From the NCBI GenBank assembly GCA_015494385.1, contig WGBJ01000318.1, positions 1 to 12,907 of the forward strand: DNA of 12,907 nucleotides, read 5' to 3'. Below the pieces are notes generated by a model. The model was not told the DNA's origin. It was given only the letters and a program-made list of their open reading frames with translations, and searched no databases. How positions within the stretch are numbered: position 1 is the first letter of the stretch; each line of letters opens with the position of its first letter. Below are positions 6,093 through 12,907 of the stretch, one piece after another. The DNA comes from Marinosulfonomonas sp. Lineage in GTDB: Bacteria; Pseudomonadota; Alphaproteobacteria; Rhodobacterales; Rhodobacteraceae. Position numbers and translations under genes: made by a program.

Positions 6093-9000
6093 ATGTCTGT
6101 CACTGGCGCCTCGAAGGGGATCCTTTCCTATTTCACCCGTCACAGCACGGCGGCCAATTTGCTGTTGGTGGTGTTGCTGGCGCTGGGCATTGCGGCATTG
6201 CCGCGGATGCGGGCACAGTTTTTCCCCGATGTGGTGATTGACAAAGTGACCGTCAGCGTTGCCTGGCAGGGGGCGGGTGCCGAGGATGTGGATTCCGCCA
6301 TTGTGCAGGTGCTGGAGCCGGTTTTGCTGTCGGTCGAGGGTGTGACTTCATCCAACAGCACATCGCGCGAAGGTGTGGGGATTGTTGCCCTGGAATTTGA
6401 GCCGGGCTGGGATATGGCCCGCGCCACGGACGAGGTGCAGGCGGCGGTGGATGCGGTAACCACCTTGCCCGATCAGGCGGATGATCCGAACGTGCGGCGC
6501 GGCGCGTGGCGTGATCGCGTGACCGATGTGGTGATCACCGGCCCTGTGGCGGTGGACCAGTTGGGGCGCTTTGCCGATGAATTTGTCACCCGCCTGTTTA
6601 ATCGCGGGGTAACGCGGGCCACCATTCGCGGGGTGGCGTCACCGGAAACCGTGGTCGAGGTCACCTCTGAAGCGCTGATCCGCCACGATGTAACCATGCA
6701 GGAAATTTCCCGCGCGATTGCCGAAGAAGCCGCCGCCGATCCGGCGGGTGATGTGGCGGGCGCCAATGCACGGGTGCGCACGGGGGTTGCCAAACGCAGC
6801 GCCGACCAGATCGCAGCGATTGTGCTGCGCAGCAATGCCGATGGATCCGCCCTGACAGTGGGCGATGTGGCGCGGGTTTTGGTGGCGGGTGTGGACCGAG
6901 ACCGCGCCTATTTCGTTGGCGATGATCCGGCCATTTCGGTGCGGATTGACCGCTCGGCCCGCGGTGATGCGATTGAAATTCAGGGCAAGGTAGAGCAGGT
7001 CGCGGAAAAGATGCTGCTGACCCTGCCGCCCGAGGTCAGGATCGACTTGATCCGCACGCGCGCGGAAATGATTTCCAGCCGTCTGAACATCCTGCTGGAA
7101 AACGGGCTGATGGGGCTGGGACTGGTGGTTCTGCTGCTGTTTTTGTTCCTGAATGCCCGCACGGCATTCTGGGTGGCGGCGGGAATTCCGGCCTCGATGC
7201 TGGCGGCGATTGCGATGATGTATATGGCGGGGATTACCATCAACATGATTTCGCTGTTCGCGCTGATCATCACGCTGGGCATCGTGGTGGATGACGCCAT
7301 TGTGGTTGGCGAACACGCCGATTTCAGGGCGCGGGAGCTGGGCGAACCCCCGATCGAGGCCGCTGAAAACGCCGCCCGCCGGATGGCAGCACCAGTGTTT
7401 TCATCCACCATCACCACGGTGATCGCGTTCTTTAGCCTGATCGTGGTGGGCGGCACGATGGGCAACCTGATTGCCGATATTCCGTTTACGGTGTCGGTGG
7501 TGCTGATCGCATCCCTGATCGAATGTTTCCTGATTCTGCCAAACCATATGGCGCATGCCTTGGCCCACACCGGCAAAGAACACTGGTACGACCTGCCCAG
7601 CCGCGTTTTCAACCGTGGTTTCGGCTGGGTGCGCGATGTGATTTTCCGCCGTTTTATGGCGCTGGTGATCTGGGCGCGCTATCCGGTGTTGGCGGGGATT
7701 GTGCTGCTGCTGTCGATTTACGTTGGCCACTTCATTCGGGGTGATGTGACATGGCGCTTCTTCAATGCGCCGGAACGCTCCTCGGTCACGGGCAACTTTG
7801 CGATGAGCGAGGGGGCCACCCGCGAAGATACGCTGGCCATGATGCGCGAGATGCAGCGGGCCACGAATGAACTGGCGGCGAAATACGAGCAGGATTACGG
7901 GCTGAACCCGCTGGATTATGTGGTGGCCGAAATTGGCGGCAACACCGGCCATCCGATTGCCAGCGCGCGCAACAAGGACAAGATGCTGCTTGGCTCGATC
8001 GCGATCGAGCTGATCGACCCTGATCTGCGCCCCTATTCGTCCTTCCAGTTTGTCGGCGATCTGCAGGATGTGGTGCGCCAGCATCCGATGGCCGAAACCG
8101 TCAGCTTCCGCGGCTGGCGCTCCGGCCCGTCGGGCGATGCTTTGGCGGTGGATATTTACGGCGCGGATGCCTCCACCCTCAAGGCCGCTGCCGAGGCGCT
8201 GAAAACCGCGCTTTCGCAATATGGCGAGGTTTCGGGGCTGGAAGATTCGCTGGCCTATGACAAGGCCGAGCTGGTGCTGGACCTGACCCCGCAAGGGCAG
8301 GCGCTGGGCTTTACCATTGACGGTTTGGGTCGGGTGTTGCGTAATCGCCTGAACGGGATCGAAGCGGCGACCTATCCTGACGGGGCACGCTCGGCCGAAA
8401 TTCGGGTCGAGCTGCCGGACGGGGAAAAGACCGCCGATTTTCTGGACCGGATGCAATTGCGCACCAAGGCCGGGCAATATGTGCCGCTGTCCGATATCGT
8501 ATCGGTCACCAGTAAAACCGGATTTTCCACCGTGCAGCGGGAAAACGGTATCCGGCTGGTTTCGGTGAATGGCGATATTTCCGAGGATGATCCGGCCCGC
8601 GCTGCCGAGATTATGAAAGAGCTGCGCGAGGTGATCATGCCCGATATCGCCAGCCGGTTCGGCATTGAATGGAAAGCGGCAGGCCAGTCCGAGGACGAGC
8701 GCGAATTCCTGTCGGATGCCATGGTCGGCTTTGGCCTGTGTCTGATCGGGATATTCCTGACTCTGGCGTGGATTTTCTCCAGCTGGACGCGGCCAATGGT
8801 GGTGATGGCGATCATTCCCTTCGGATTTATCGGCACGATTTACGGCCATATGGCATGGGATGTGCCGCTGTCGATGTTCACGGTGGTGGGCATGATCGGC
8901 ATGACAGGGATTATCATTAACGATTCAATCGTGCTGATTTCCACAGTCGACGAATATGCCCGTGAGCGCGGGCTTGTGCCTGCGATTGTTGACGCCACGG

Positions 9001-9473
9001 CCGACCGTTTACGGCCCGTGATGTTGACCACGCTGACCACGGTTCTGGGGCTGGCGCCGCTGTTGTTCGAGAAATCCTCGCAGGCGCAATTCCTGAAGCC
9101 CACGGTGATCACGCTGGTTTACGGGCTGGGGTTCGGATTGGTGCTGGTGCTGTTGCTGGTGCCGGCACTGCTGGCGATGCAGCAGGATTTCGGGCGCCAG
9201 TTGCGGGCGCTGCGCCGGTCTATGCGCCTGATCGGGCGTAGGGGTGTCGGTATTGCACTGGCAATGGGCGTGGTTGCGCTGGCGATGGCGGGGCTGTTCG
9301 CGGCGACATTGGGATCGGTGATGTGGAACGGATCCTTGCCGCAGGCGCTGGCAATGGGCAACGGATCAATGGCCGAGGCCTTCGGGCTGTTCGTCGCGGG
9401 ATCAGCTGCTCTTGCCTTACTGGCCTATGTGCTGGGCATTGTGGCGTTCGGGTTGCGGCGGCGTGTGCGTTAA
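6093..9473 (+). CDS. RND-family efflux pump (inner-membrane permease)
   Basis: A 1126-residue proton-driven pump of the HAE/AcrB superfamily; the substrate cannot be told from sequence. Seen: TM1 (about 21-37), the FFPD turn (43-46), a first periplasmic porter half (about 40-330), TM2-6, with TM4 carrying the proton-relay pair D400-D401 in LGIVVDDAIVVGEH. A second porter half runs from about 543 to 868 (NAPERSSVTGNFAMSEGATRED near its start). The last TM bundle includes TM10 GMTGIIINDSIVLIS, with N943-D944 where AcrB has its Lys. Beyond the usual final helix, residues about 1051-1074 and 1094-1121 form two extra hydrophobic segments ending in RRRVR. It is operonic with the adaptor gene; no outer-membrane factor or regulator is adjacent. 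Its TAA overlaps the convergent gene's TAA. Confidence 0.95.
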   Translation: MSVTGASKGILSYFTRHSTAANLLLVVLLALGIAALPRMRAQFFPDVVIDKVTVSVAWQGAGAEDVDSAIVQVLEPVLLSVEGVTSSNSTSREGVGIVALEFEPGWDMARATDEVQAAVDAVTTLPDQADDPNVRRGAWRDRVTDVVITGPVAVDQLGRFADEFVTRLFNRGVTRATIRGVASPETVVEVTSEALIRHDVTMQEISRAIAEEAAADPAGDVAGANARVRTGVAKRSADQIAAIVLRSNADGSALTVGDVARVLVAGVDRDRAYFVGDDPAISVRIDRSARGDAIEIQGKVEQVAEKMLLTLPPEVRIDLIRTRAEMISSRLNILLENGLMGLGLVVLLLFLFLNARTAFWVAAGIPASMLAAIAMMYMAGITINMISLFALIITLGIVVDDAIVVGEHADFRARELGEPPIEAAENAARRMAAPVFSSTITTVIAFFSLIVVGGTMGNLIADIPFTVSVVLIASLIECFLILPNHMAHALAHTGKEHWYDLPSRVFNRGFGWVRDVIFRRFMALVIWARYPVLAGIVLLLSIYVGHFIRGDVTWRFFNAPERSSVTGNFAMSEGATREDTLAMMREMQRATNELAAKYEQDYGLNPLDYVVAEIGGNTGHPIASARNKDKMLLGSIAIELIDPDLRPYSSFQFVGDLQDVVRQHPMAETVSFRGWRSGPSGDALAVDIYGADASTLKAAAEALKTALSQYGEVSGLEDSLAYDKAELVLDLTPQGQALGFTIDGLGRVLRNRLNGIEAATYPDGARSAEIRVELPDGEKTADFLDRMQLRTKAGQYVPLSDIVSVTSKTGFSTVQRENGIRLVSVNGDISEDDPARAAEIMKELREVIMPDIASRFGIEWKAAGQSEDEREFLSDAMVGFGLCLIGIFLTLAWIFSSWTRPMVVMAIIPFGFIGTIYGHMAWDVPLSMFTVVGMIGMTGIIINDSIVLISTVDEYARERGLVPAIVDATADRLRPVMLTTLTTVLGLAPLLFEKSSQAQFLKPTVITLVYGLGFGLVLVLLLVPALLAMQQDFGRQLRALRRSMRLIGRRGVGIALAMGVVALAMAGLFAATLGSVMWNGSLPQALAMGNGSMAEAFGLFVAGSAALALLAYVLGIVAFGLRRRVR

Positions 9474-10282
9474 CCCGTGCAGCCCTGAATATCCACAGCG
9501 CGTTTCGACCCCATCACGGTGATCCTGATTTTCGAGCGATCCAGCATGAAAGGCGCGTTGGAGGGCGGCACCATTTCGGTGATCGCTGTCAGGGTGTTGC
9601 CGCTGCGGTTGCTGATGGCCTCGGATACCCAGATGTTTTGATCCGGTGCTTCGATCACGGTTACTTCGTCAGCCCCCGTCGAGGGCATGGTGATGGTGGT
9701 GGTCACGCGCAGCCCGTCGGAAATGGGTTCGATCAAACAGACCACCTTGCGCACGCCGGCCTTGCTGGCGGGCATGGGTTGTTTGGCCAGGGCAGAGCGG
9801 ATGACCGGATCGGCTTTGGTTATATCCGCTGGCAAAGCGGCGCTGAATTTTGCGCTGTAGGGCACGCAGATGTCATTGCAGACCCCCAGATCGACGCGGC
9901 CTTTCAAGGTTAGCGGCTGGCCCGGTTTGGCGGGGGTGAATTCGACCGGAACGATGACTTCGTTATGGTAAACAATGGTGCGCATGCCGTTGGTGGTTGC
10001 TACTTCGGGGCGGGGCCAGTGGAATTGCACACTGCGGATATTGCTGGATCCCGACCAGTCGAATTGTGGCGGGATGCCGCCATCGCCGGGCGCGCGCCAA
10101 TAGGTTTTCCAACCCGGTTTTAGCTGGATTTTCAGGGCGGCCATATGGGTGCCTGACGGGGTGCGCCAGCCGGGTAGCACCGTCAGTTTTAGCACATCCT
10201 TGGGCACACCGCCGGATTGGGCAGTGGCAAGGGCGGGGACGGCCAGCAAGAGGGCACACATCAGAAGGATTCGTTTTAACAT
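9470..10282 (-). CDS. Secreted DsbD N-terminal-domain-like protein
   Basis: A 270-residue exported protein resembling the periplasmic N-terminal domain of protein-disulfide reductase DsbD, without its membrane or thioredoxin domains. Seen: a signal peptide (MLKRILLMCALLLAVPALATA, cleavage near A21); LQ/LKPGWKTYWRAPGDGGIPPQFDW (53-76), typical of alphaproteobacterial members; and C135/C139 in LGVCNDICVPYS, corresponding to the CxDxCxP redox pair. Extra cysteines C182 and C268 are present. The family would pass electrons or hold thiols reduced in the periplasm; the partner is unknown here. ATG at 10282 is chosen because the signal peptide begins there; no strong Shine-Dalgarno is visible. It is divergent from yqgE with a 103-bp gap, an adjacency I recall in related genomes. 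Confidence 0.88.
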   Translation of the reverse strand: MLKRILLMCALLLAVPALATAQSGGVPKDVLKLTVLPGWRTPSGTHMAALKIQLKPGWKTYWRAPGDGGIPPQFDWSGSSNIRSVQFHWPRPEVATTNGMRTIVYHNEVIVPVEFTPAKPGQPLTLKGRVDLGVCNDICVPYSAKFSAALPADITKADPVIRSALAKQPMPASKAGVRKVVCLIEPISDGLRVTTTITMPSTGADEVTVIEAPDQNIWVSEAISNRSGNTLTAITEMVPPSNAPFMLDRSKIRITVMGSKRAVDIQGCTG

Positions 10283-10352
10283 ATGGCGAACATAGGTATG
10301 ATTTTCGCCAAGGGAAGTCACAATCGGGCGAGGGATGCCGTTATCGCCCCTT

Positions 10353-10362
10353 GCACATGTGC
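10353..10362. promoter_or_regulatory. Ten-base palindrome in the dsbD-like/yqgE gap
   Basis: GCACATGTGC is a perfect palindrome between the two divergent genes, 23 bases before the yqgE start. It could be an operator; ten bases of symmetry could also be chance. Confidence 0.2.
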
Positions 10363-10385
10363 CTGCGCTGCCCCATTTTGATACT

Positions 10386-10961
10386 ATGTATATGCCTGAA
10401 AATACCGTGAACCTGTGCGGCAAGCTGTTGATCGCCATGCCCGGAATGGGCGATCCGCGTTTTGAAAAAAGCGTGGTCTATATGTGCGCCCATTCGGAGG
10501 ATGGCGCGATGGGGTTGATCATCAACAAACCGACACCCGAGGTGACATTCCCGAAACTGCTGGAGCAGCTGTCGATTGACGGGGCGCAGGATGCGCCGGA
10601 CACGCGGATATATTTTGGCGGGCCGGTGGAATTGGGGCGCGGATTTGTGCTGCATTCCGGTACATACCATCTGGATGACCTGACCCTGACGGTGGACGAC
10701 CGGTTCGGCATGACCGCCACGCGCGATGTGCTGATGGATATGGTTGCGGGCAAGGGGCCTGACAAGGCATTGTTGGCGCTGGGCTATTCCGGTTGGGGCG
10801 CGGGGCAGCTCGAGGATGAATTGCAGCAAAACGGCTGGCTGACCTGTGATGCGACACCCGAAGTGGTGTTCGATGTGCCGGATGCGGACAAATGGGTGGC
10901 AGCGTTGAAATTGCTGGGGATTGATCCGTTTATGCTGTCGGCAACGGCCGGGCGGGCGTAG
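10386..10961 (+). CDS. yqgE: YqgE/AlgH family protein (UPF0301)
   Basis: A 191-residue cytoplasmic protein of the YqgE/AlgH family. Members are widespread in proteobacteria; AlgH was linked to alginate control in Pseudomonas, but the biochemical role is not settled. Seen: the family's opening LCGKLLIAMPGMGDPRFEKSVVYMCAHSEDGAMGLIINKP (10-49), YFGGPVELGRGFVLHS (76-91) and LGYSGWGAGQLEDELQQNGWL (132-152). The length is typical. The start is uncertain: ATG at 10386 and ATG at 10392 both fit, and a longer frame from 10335 lacks family similarity. No strong Shine-Dalgarno is seen, so translation may be from a short leader. The gene ends one base before a tandem hairpin. Confidence 0.93.
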   Translation: MYMPENTVNLCGKLLIAMPGMGDPRFEKSVVYMCAHSEDGAMGLIINKPTPEVTFPKLLEQLSIDGAQDAPDTRIYFGGPVELGRGFVLHSGTYHLDDLTLTVDDRFGMTATRDVLMDMVAGKGPDKALLALGYSGWGAGQLEDELQQNGWLTCDATPEVVFDVPDADKWVAALKLLGIDPFMLSATAGRA

Positions 10962-10984
10962 CTGAAATCTTGCAAAGATTTCAG
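10962..10984. terminator. Perfect hairpin after yqgE
   Basis: CTGAAATCTT and AAGATTTCAG are perfect complements around GCA, starting immediately after the yqgE stop. There is no T-run directly after, but a second hairpin follows two bases later. Together they probably form a bidirectional terminator between convergent genes, or part of a dispersed repeat. Confidence 0.55.
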
Positions 10985-10986
10985 GA

Positions 10987-11007
10987 CGTTTTCTTTTAAA
11001 GAAAACG
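10987..11007. terminator. Second perfect hairpin, tandem with the first
   Basis: CGTTTTCTTT and AAAGAAAACG are perfect complements around a single T (functionally a TTTA-type loop). The arm composition is T/A-rich inside with GC at the base. Its symmetry serves both strands. I recall similar paired stems in Rhodobacterales intergenic regions. Confidence 0.5.
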
Positions 11008-11055
11008 GGGCGTTGCGTGTTGATTTCAAGACCGGTGTGGTTGTCGAGGGCGGAT

Positions 11056-11088
11056 GCCTCCGGCGGGGATGTTTTTACCAAGAAGAAG
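11056..11088. repeat. Likely dispersed Rhodobacterales intergenic repeat
   Basis: The stretch GCCTCCGGCGGGGATG, followed by TTTTTACC and AAGAAGAAG, matches a pattern I know as very common between genes in Rhodobacterales: CCTCCGGCGGG, then a T-rich spacer, then CCAAGATGAAG. It stops directly against the sua5 stop codon. The GC-rich part followed by TTTTT may also help termination in the plus direction. Confidence 0.5.
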
Positions 11089-12039
11089 TCAAAAACGGGG
11101 TGCGGCGGCGCGTTTCAGGCGGTCGTTGATGGCGATGCCAAGGCCTTTGTTCGGGATCGGCGCGACCGCGATGGGTGCGCCTTTTGCGTCCAGTGCGTGC
11201 AGGTGGGTGAACAGGTTGGCCGCCGCCTCGACCAGATCGCCTGTGGGCGAAAGGTTCAGATCGGCCTGATCATCAGGCCCGAAGCCCAGTTTCAATTCAC
11301 CCGCTTTTTTGGTTTTCGCGTTCAGCCGTAATGCCGCTGTCGGGGCATAATGAGAGGACAGTTGGCCGGGGGCGTTCGGGGTGGCGTTAGGTTCATGTGC
11401 CATGAGGGGCGACCCGAGGCAGGCCTCAACCGCCTCAACCGGCAGGCCGCCGGGGCGCAGCAGGACGGGGGCGGGATCAAAGCCGATGATTGTACTTTCA
11501 AGGCCAACCGCACAGGGACCGGCATCAAGGATGGCGTTGATTTTGCCGGACAGGCCGTCGGCCACATGTTGGGCTGTGGTGGGGCTGATTTTGCCCGACG
11601 GATTGGCTGAGGGCGCGGCAACGGGGCCGCCGAATGTGGCCAGCAACCGCTGTGCGGTTTCGCTATCGGGCAGGCGCAAGCCGATGGTGGGCAAGCCGGC
11701 GGTGACCAGCGGGGAAAGGTCGGCCTCGGGGCGCAGGGGCAGCACCAAGGTAAGCGGGCCGGGCCAAAACGCAGTGGCAAGGCGCAAAGCGGTGTCGTCA
11801 AACACCGCAATCCCTTTGGCCATTTCCAGCGTGGCCACATGCACGATCAGCGGGTTGAAGGATGGCCGCCCCTTGGCTTGATAGATCTGCGCCACCGCCT
11901 GCCCGTTGCGCGCATCCGCGCCCAGCCCGTAAACCGTTTCCGTCGGAAAGGCGACAAGCCCGCCGTCACGCAGCACAGCAGCGGCGCGATTAAGGCCGGT
12001 TTCATCGGCTTTCAGCATTTCGGTTTTGATCTGTTCCAC
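11089..12039 (-). CDS. L-threonylcarbamoyladenylate synthase, Sua5 type
   Basis: A 316-residue enzyme making threonylcarbamoyl-AMP from threonine, bicarbonate and ATP, the first step of the universal t6A37 tRNA modification. Seen: the YrdC domain with FPTETVYGLGADA (31-43), KGRPSFNPLIVHV (56-68), FWPGPLTLVL (91-100), APSANPSGKISPT (142-154) and GLESTIIGF (179-187). The linker PGQLSSHYAPT (224-234), characteristic of Sua5-type proteins, closes the active site, and a C-terminal Rossmann-like SUA5 domain follows. The start is probably GTG at 12039, because homologues have about seven residues before the equivalent of M8; ATG at 12018 is the alternative, and neither has a strong Shine-Dalgarno. 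It converges on yqgE and diverges from the acyl-CoA dehydrogenase. This is the long (Sua5) rather than short (TsaC) form. Confidence 0.95.
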   Translation of the reverse strand: MEQIKTEMLKADETGLNRAAAVLRDGGLVAFPTETVYGLGADARNGQAVAQIYQAKGRPSFNPLIVHVATLEMAKGIAVFDDTALRLATAFWPGPLTLVLPLRPEADLSPLVTAGLPTIGLRLPDSETAQRLLATFGGPVAAPSANPSGKISPTTAQHVADGLSGKINAILDAGPCAVGLESTIIGFDPAPVLLRPGGLPVEAVEACLGSPLMAHEPNATPNAPGQLSSHYAPTAALRLNAKTKKAGELKLGFGPDDQADLNLSPTGDLVEAAANLFTHLHALDAKGAPIAVAPIPNKGLGIAINDRLKRAAAPRF

Positions 12040-12068
12040 GGTCTGACGCTGCGTTCTGGTTGATAGGT

Positions 12069-12091
12069 GGGCAACTTCGGTTAGGTTGCCC
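12069..12091. promoter_or_regulatory. Seven-base inverted repeat in the divergent gap
   Basis: GGGCAAC and GTTGCCC are perfect complements around a nine-base spacer, midway in the 96-bp gap between sua5 and the acyl-CoA dehydrogenase gene. Arm length and spacing fit an operator for a dimeric regulator (for example TetR-type control of fatty-acid genes) or a hairpin in the leader. Confidence 0.4.
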
Positions 12092-12135
12092 GCATTACTG
12101 CTGACATATCCAAGCCGTTTCTAAAAGGAAAGACC

Positions 12136-12907
12136 ATGCCCTACCGCGCCCCCGTTTCAGATTTCCGGTTCCTGTTTGACCATGTGGTCGGTCTGGATCA
12201 GGTGGCCGCGACCGATCAGTTCGCCGAGGCAACGCCGGATATGGTCGAGGCCATTCTGAACGAGGCGGGAAAATTGAGCGGCGAGGTGCTGGACCCGTTG
12301 CAGCGGGCCGGTGATCTGAATCCCGCCGTTCTGGAAAACGGCAAAGTGCGGTGCAGCCCCGGTTTTGCCGAAGGCTATCGCGCGATTGCCGATGGTGGCT
12401 GGATTGGCATTTCCGCACGGCCCGAAAGCGGCGGCATGGGCCTGCCGATGGCGGTTACTACGGCAGTGAATGAAATGATGGCGGGGGCCTGTCTGGCGAT
12501 GCAGTTGAACCCGCTGATGTCGCAGGGCCAGATCGAGGCGCTTGAACATCACGCCAGCGACGAGATCAAGGCGCTTTATCTGCCCAAACTGATCAGCGGC
12601 GAATGGCACGGCACGATGAACCTGACCGAACCGCAGGCAGGCTCGGACGTCGGCGCGCTGCGCAGCAAGGCCGAACCGAACAATGATGGCACCTATGCGA
12701 TCACCGGCACCAAGATTTTCATCAGCTGGGCCGATACGGATTTCATTGCCAACACCTGCCATCTGGTGCTGGCGCGTCTGCCGGACGGTGTGGCCGGCAC
12801 CAAGGGTATCAGCCTGTTTATGGTGCCCAAACTGATCCCCGATGCAGACGGCAACCCCGGTGTGACCAACAGCCTGAAGGTGGTGTCGCTGGAACATAAG
12901 ATGGGCC
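12136..12907 (+). CDS. Acyl-CoA dehydrogenase (DmdC/FadE-like), 3' end outside window
   Basis: The first 257 codons of a flavoprotein that introduces a 2,3 double bond into an acyl-CoA. Seen: an N-terminal extension MPYRAPVSDFRFLFDHVVG (1-19), typical of the long acyl-CoA dehydrogenases that include 3-methylmercaptopropionyl-CoA dehydrogenase (DmdC) of roseobacters; GGWIGISARPESGGMGLPM (about 85-105); and the FAD/substrate motif MNLTEPQAGSDVGALRSKA (161-179), followed by YAITGTKIFISW. AAGGA lies six bases before ATG at 12136. The family includes both DMSP-demethylation-pathway enzymes and fatty-acid beta-oxidation enzymes; without the C-terminus and downstream genes I cannot choose. It is divergent from sua5, with an inverted repeat in the gap that may control it. 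Confidence 0.92.
   Translation, partial: MPYRAPVSDFRFLFDHVVGLDQVAATDQFAEATPDMVEAILNEAGKLSGEVLDPLQRAGDLNPAVLENGKVRCSPGFAEGYRAIADGGWIGISARPESGGMGLPMAVTTAVNEMMAGACLAMQLNPLMSQGQIEALEHHASDEIKALYLPKLISGEWHGTMNLTEPQAGSDVGALRSKAEPNNDGTYAITGTKIFISWADTDFIANTCHLVLARLPDGVAGTKGISLFMVPKLIPDADGNPGVTNSLKVVSLEHKMG

Noticed and set aside
7401..8849. 482-residue open frame on the minus strand inside the RND pump gene
   Set aside because: It lies wholly antisense to a well-supported gene and its translation is rich in His, Gln, Arg and Pro without domains, as expected for the reverse frame of GC-rich coding DNA.
10299..10322. Promoter for the DsbD-like gene (TTGTGA, 17 bases, CATACC on the minus strand)
   Set aside because: The -35 is fair but the -10 matches at only three positions, so it is not listed as a feature.
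10351..10385. Sigma70 promoter for yqgE (TTGCAC with CATTTT or GATACT)
   Set aside because: With CATTTT the spacing is 17 but the -10 match is poor; with GATACT the spacing is 23. Neither is convincing.

Overview
The window looks like chromosomal DNA from an alphaproteobacterium of the Rhodobacterales (Roseobacter-type). The basis is the GC-rich coding sequence, close resemblance of most proteins to what I know of that group, and a recognisable intergenic repeat with a CCAAG-type tail. Most of it is core housekeeping content. I find no rRNA, tRNA, insertion sequence, CRISPR array or phage module. I also find no clear new multi-gene system, only several smaller oddities.

Left part (1-2451, minus strand): a pyrimidine-biosynthesis operon read leftward. 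It starts with pyrB (aspartate carbamoyltransferase), followed by an AT-rich DUF4268/PD-(D/E)XK-like protein whose start overlaps the pyrB stop by 8 nt. Next come a small two-TM protein with a PH-like tail and the first codons of another gene running off the left edge. The DUF4268 gene looks like an accessory insertion within an otherwise core operon. A good sigma70-like promoter for pyrB and a 21-bp-period direct repeat lie in the divergent pyrB/UDG gap.

Middle-left (2544-4556, plus strand): a family-4-like uracil-DNA glycosylase that lacks three of the four usual Fe-S cysteines, then moaB (molybdenum cofactor biosynthesis), then a small secreted protein I do not recognise. A hairpin and a 32-codon ORF precede moaB.

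Middle (4638-9473, plus strand): a two-gene RND efflux operon, membrane-fusion protein plus a 1126-residue RND pump, with no outer-membrane channel or regulator alongside. Both proteins carry C-terminal extensions. The pump's stop codon overlaps the stop of the convergent next gene in a TTAA.

Right part (9470-12907): a secreted DsbD-N-terminal-like protein (minus) diverges from yqgE/algH (plus). yqgE converges on a Sua5-type threonylcarbamoyl-AMP synthase (minus). Between those two is a 127-bp gap made of two tandem perfect hairpins and a likely dispersed Rhodobacterales repeat, which probably ends transcription from both sides. Finally, an acyl-CoA dehydrogenase (DmdC/FadE-like, plus) diverges from sua5 and runs off the right edge.
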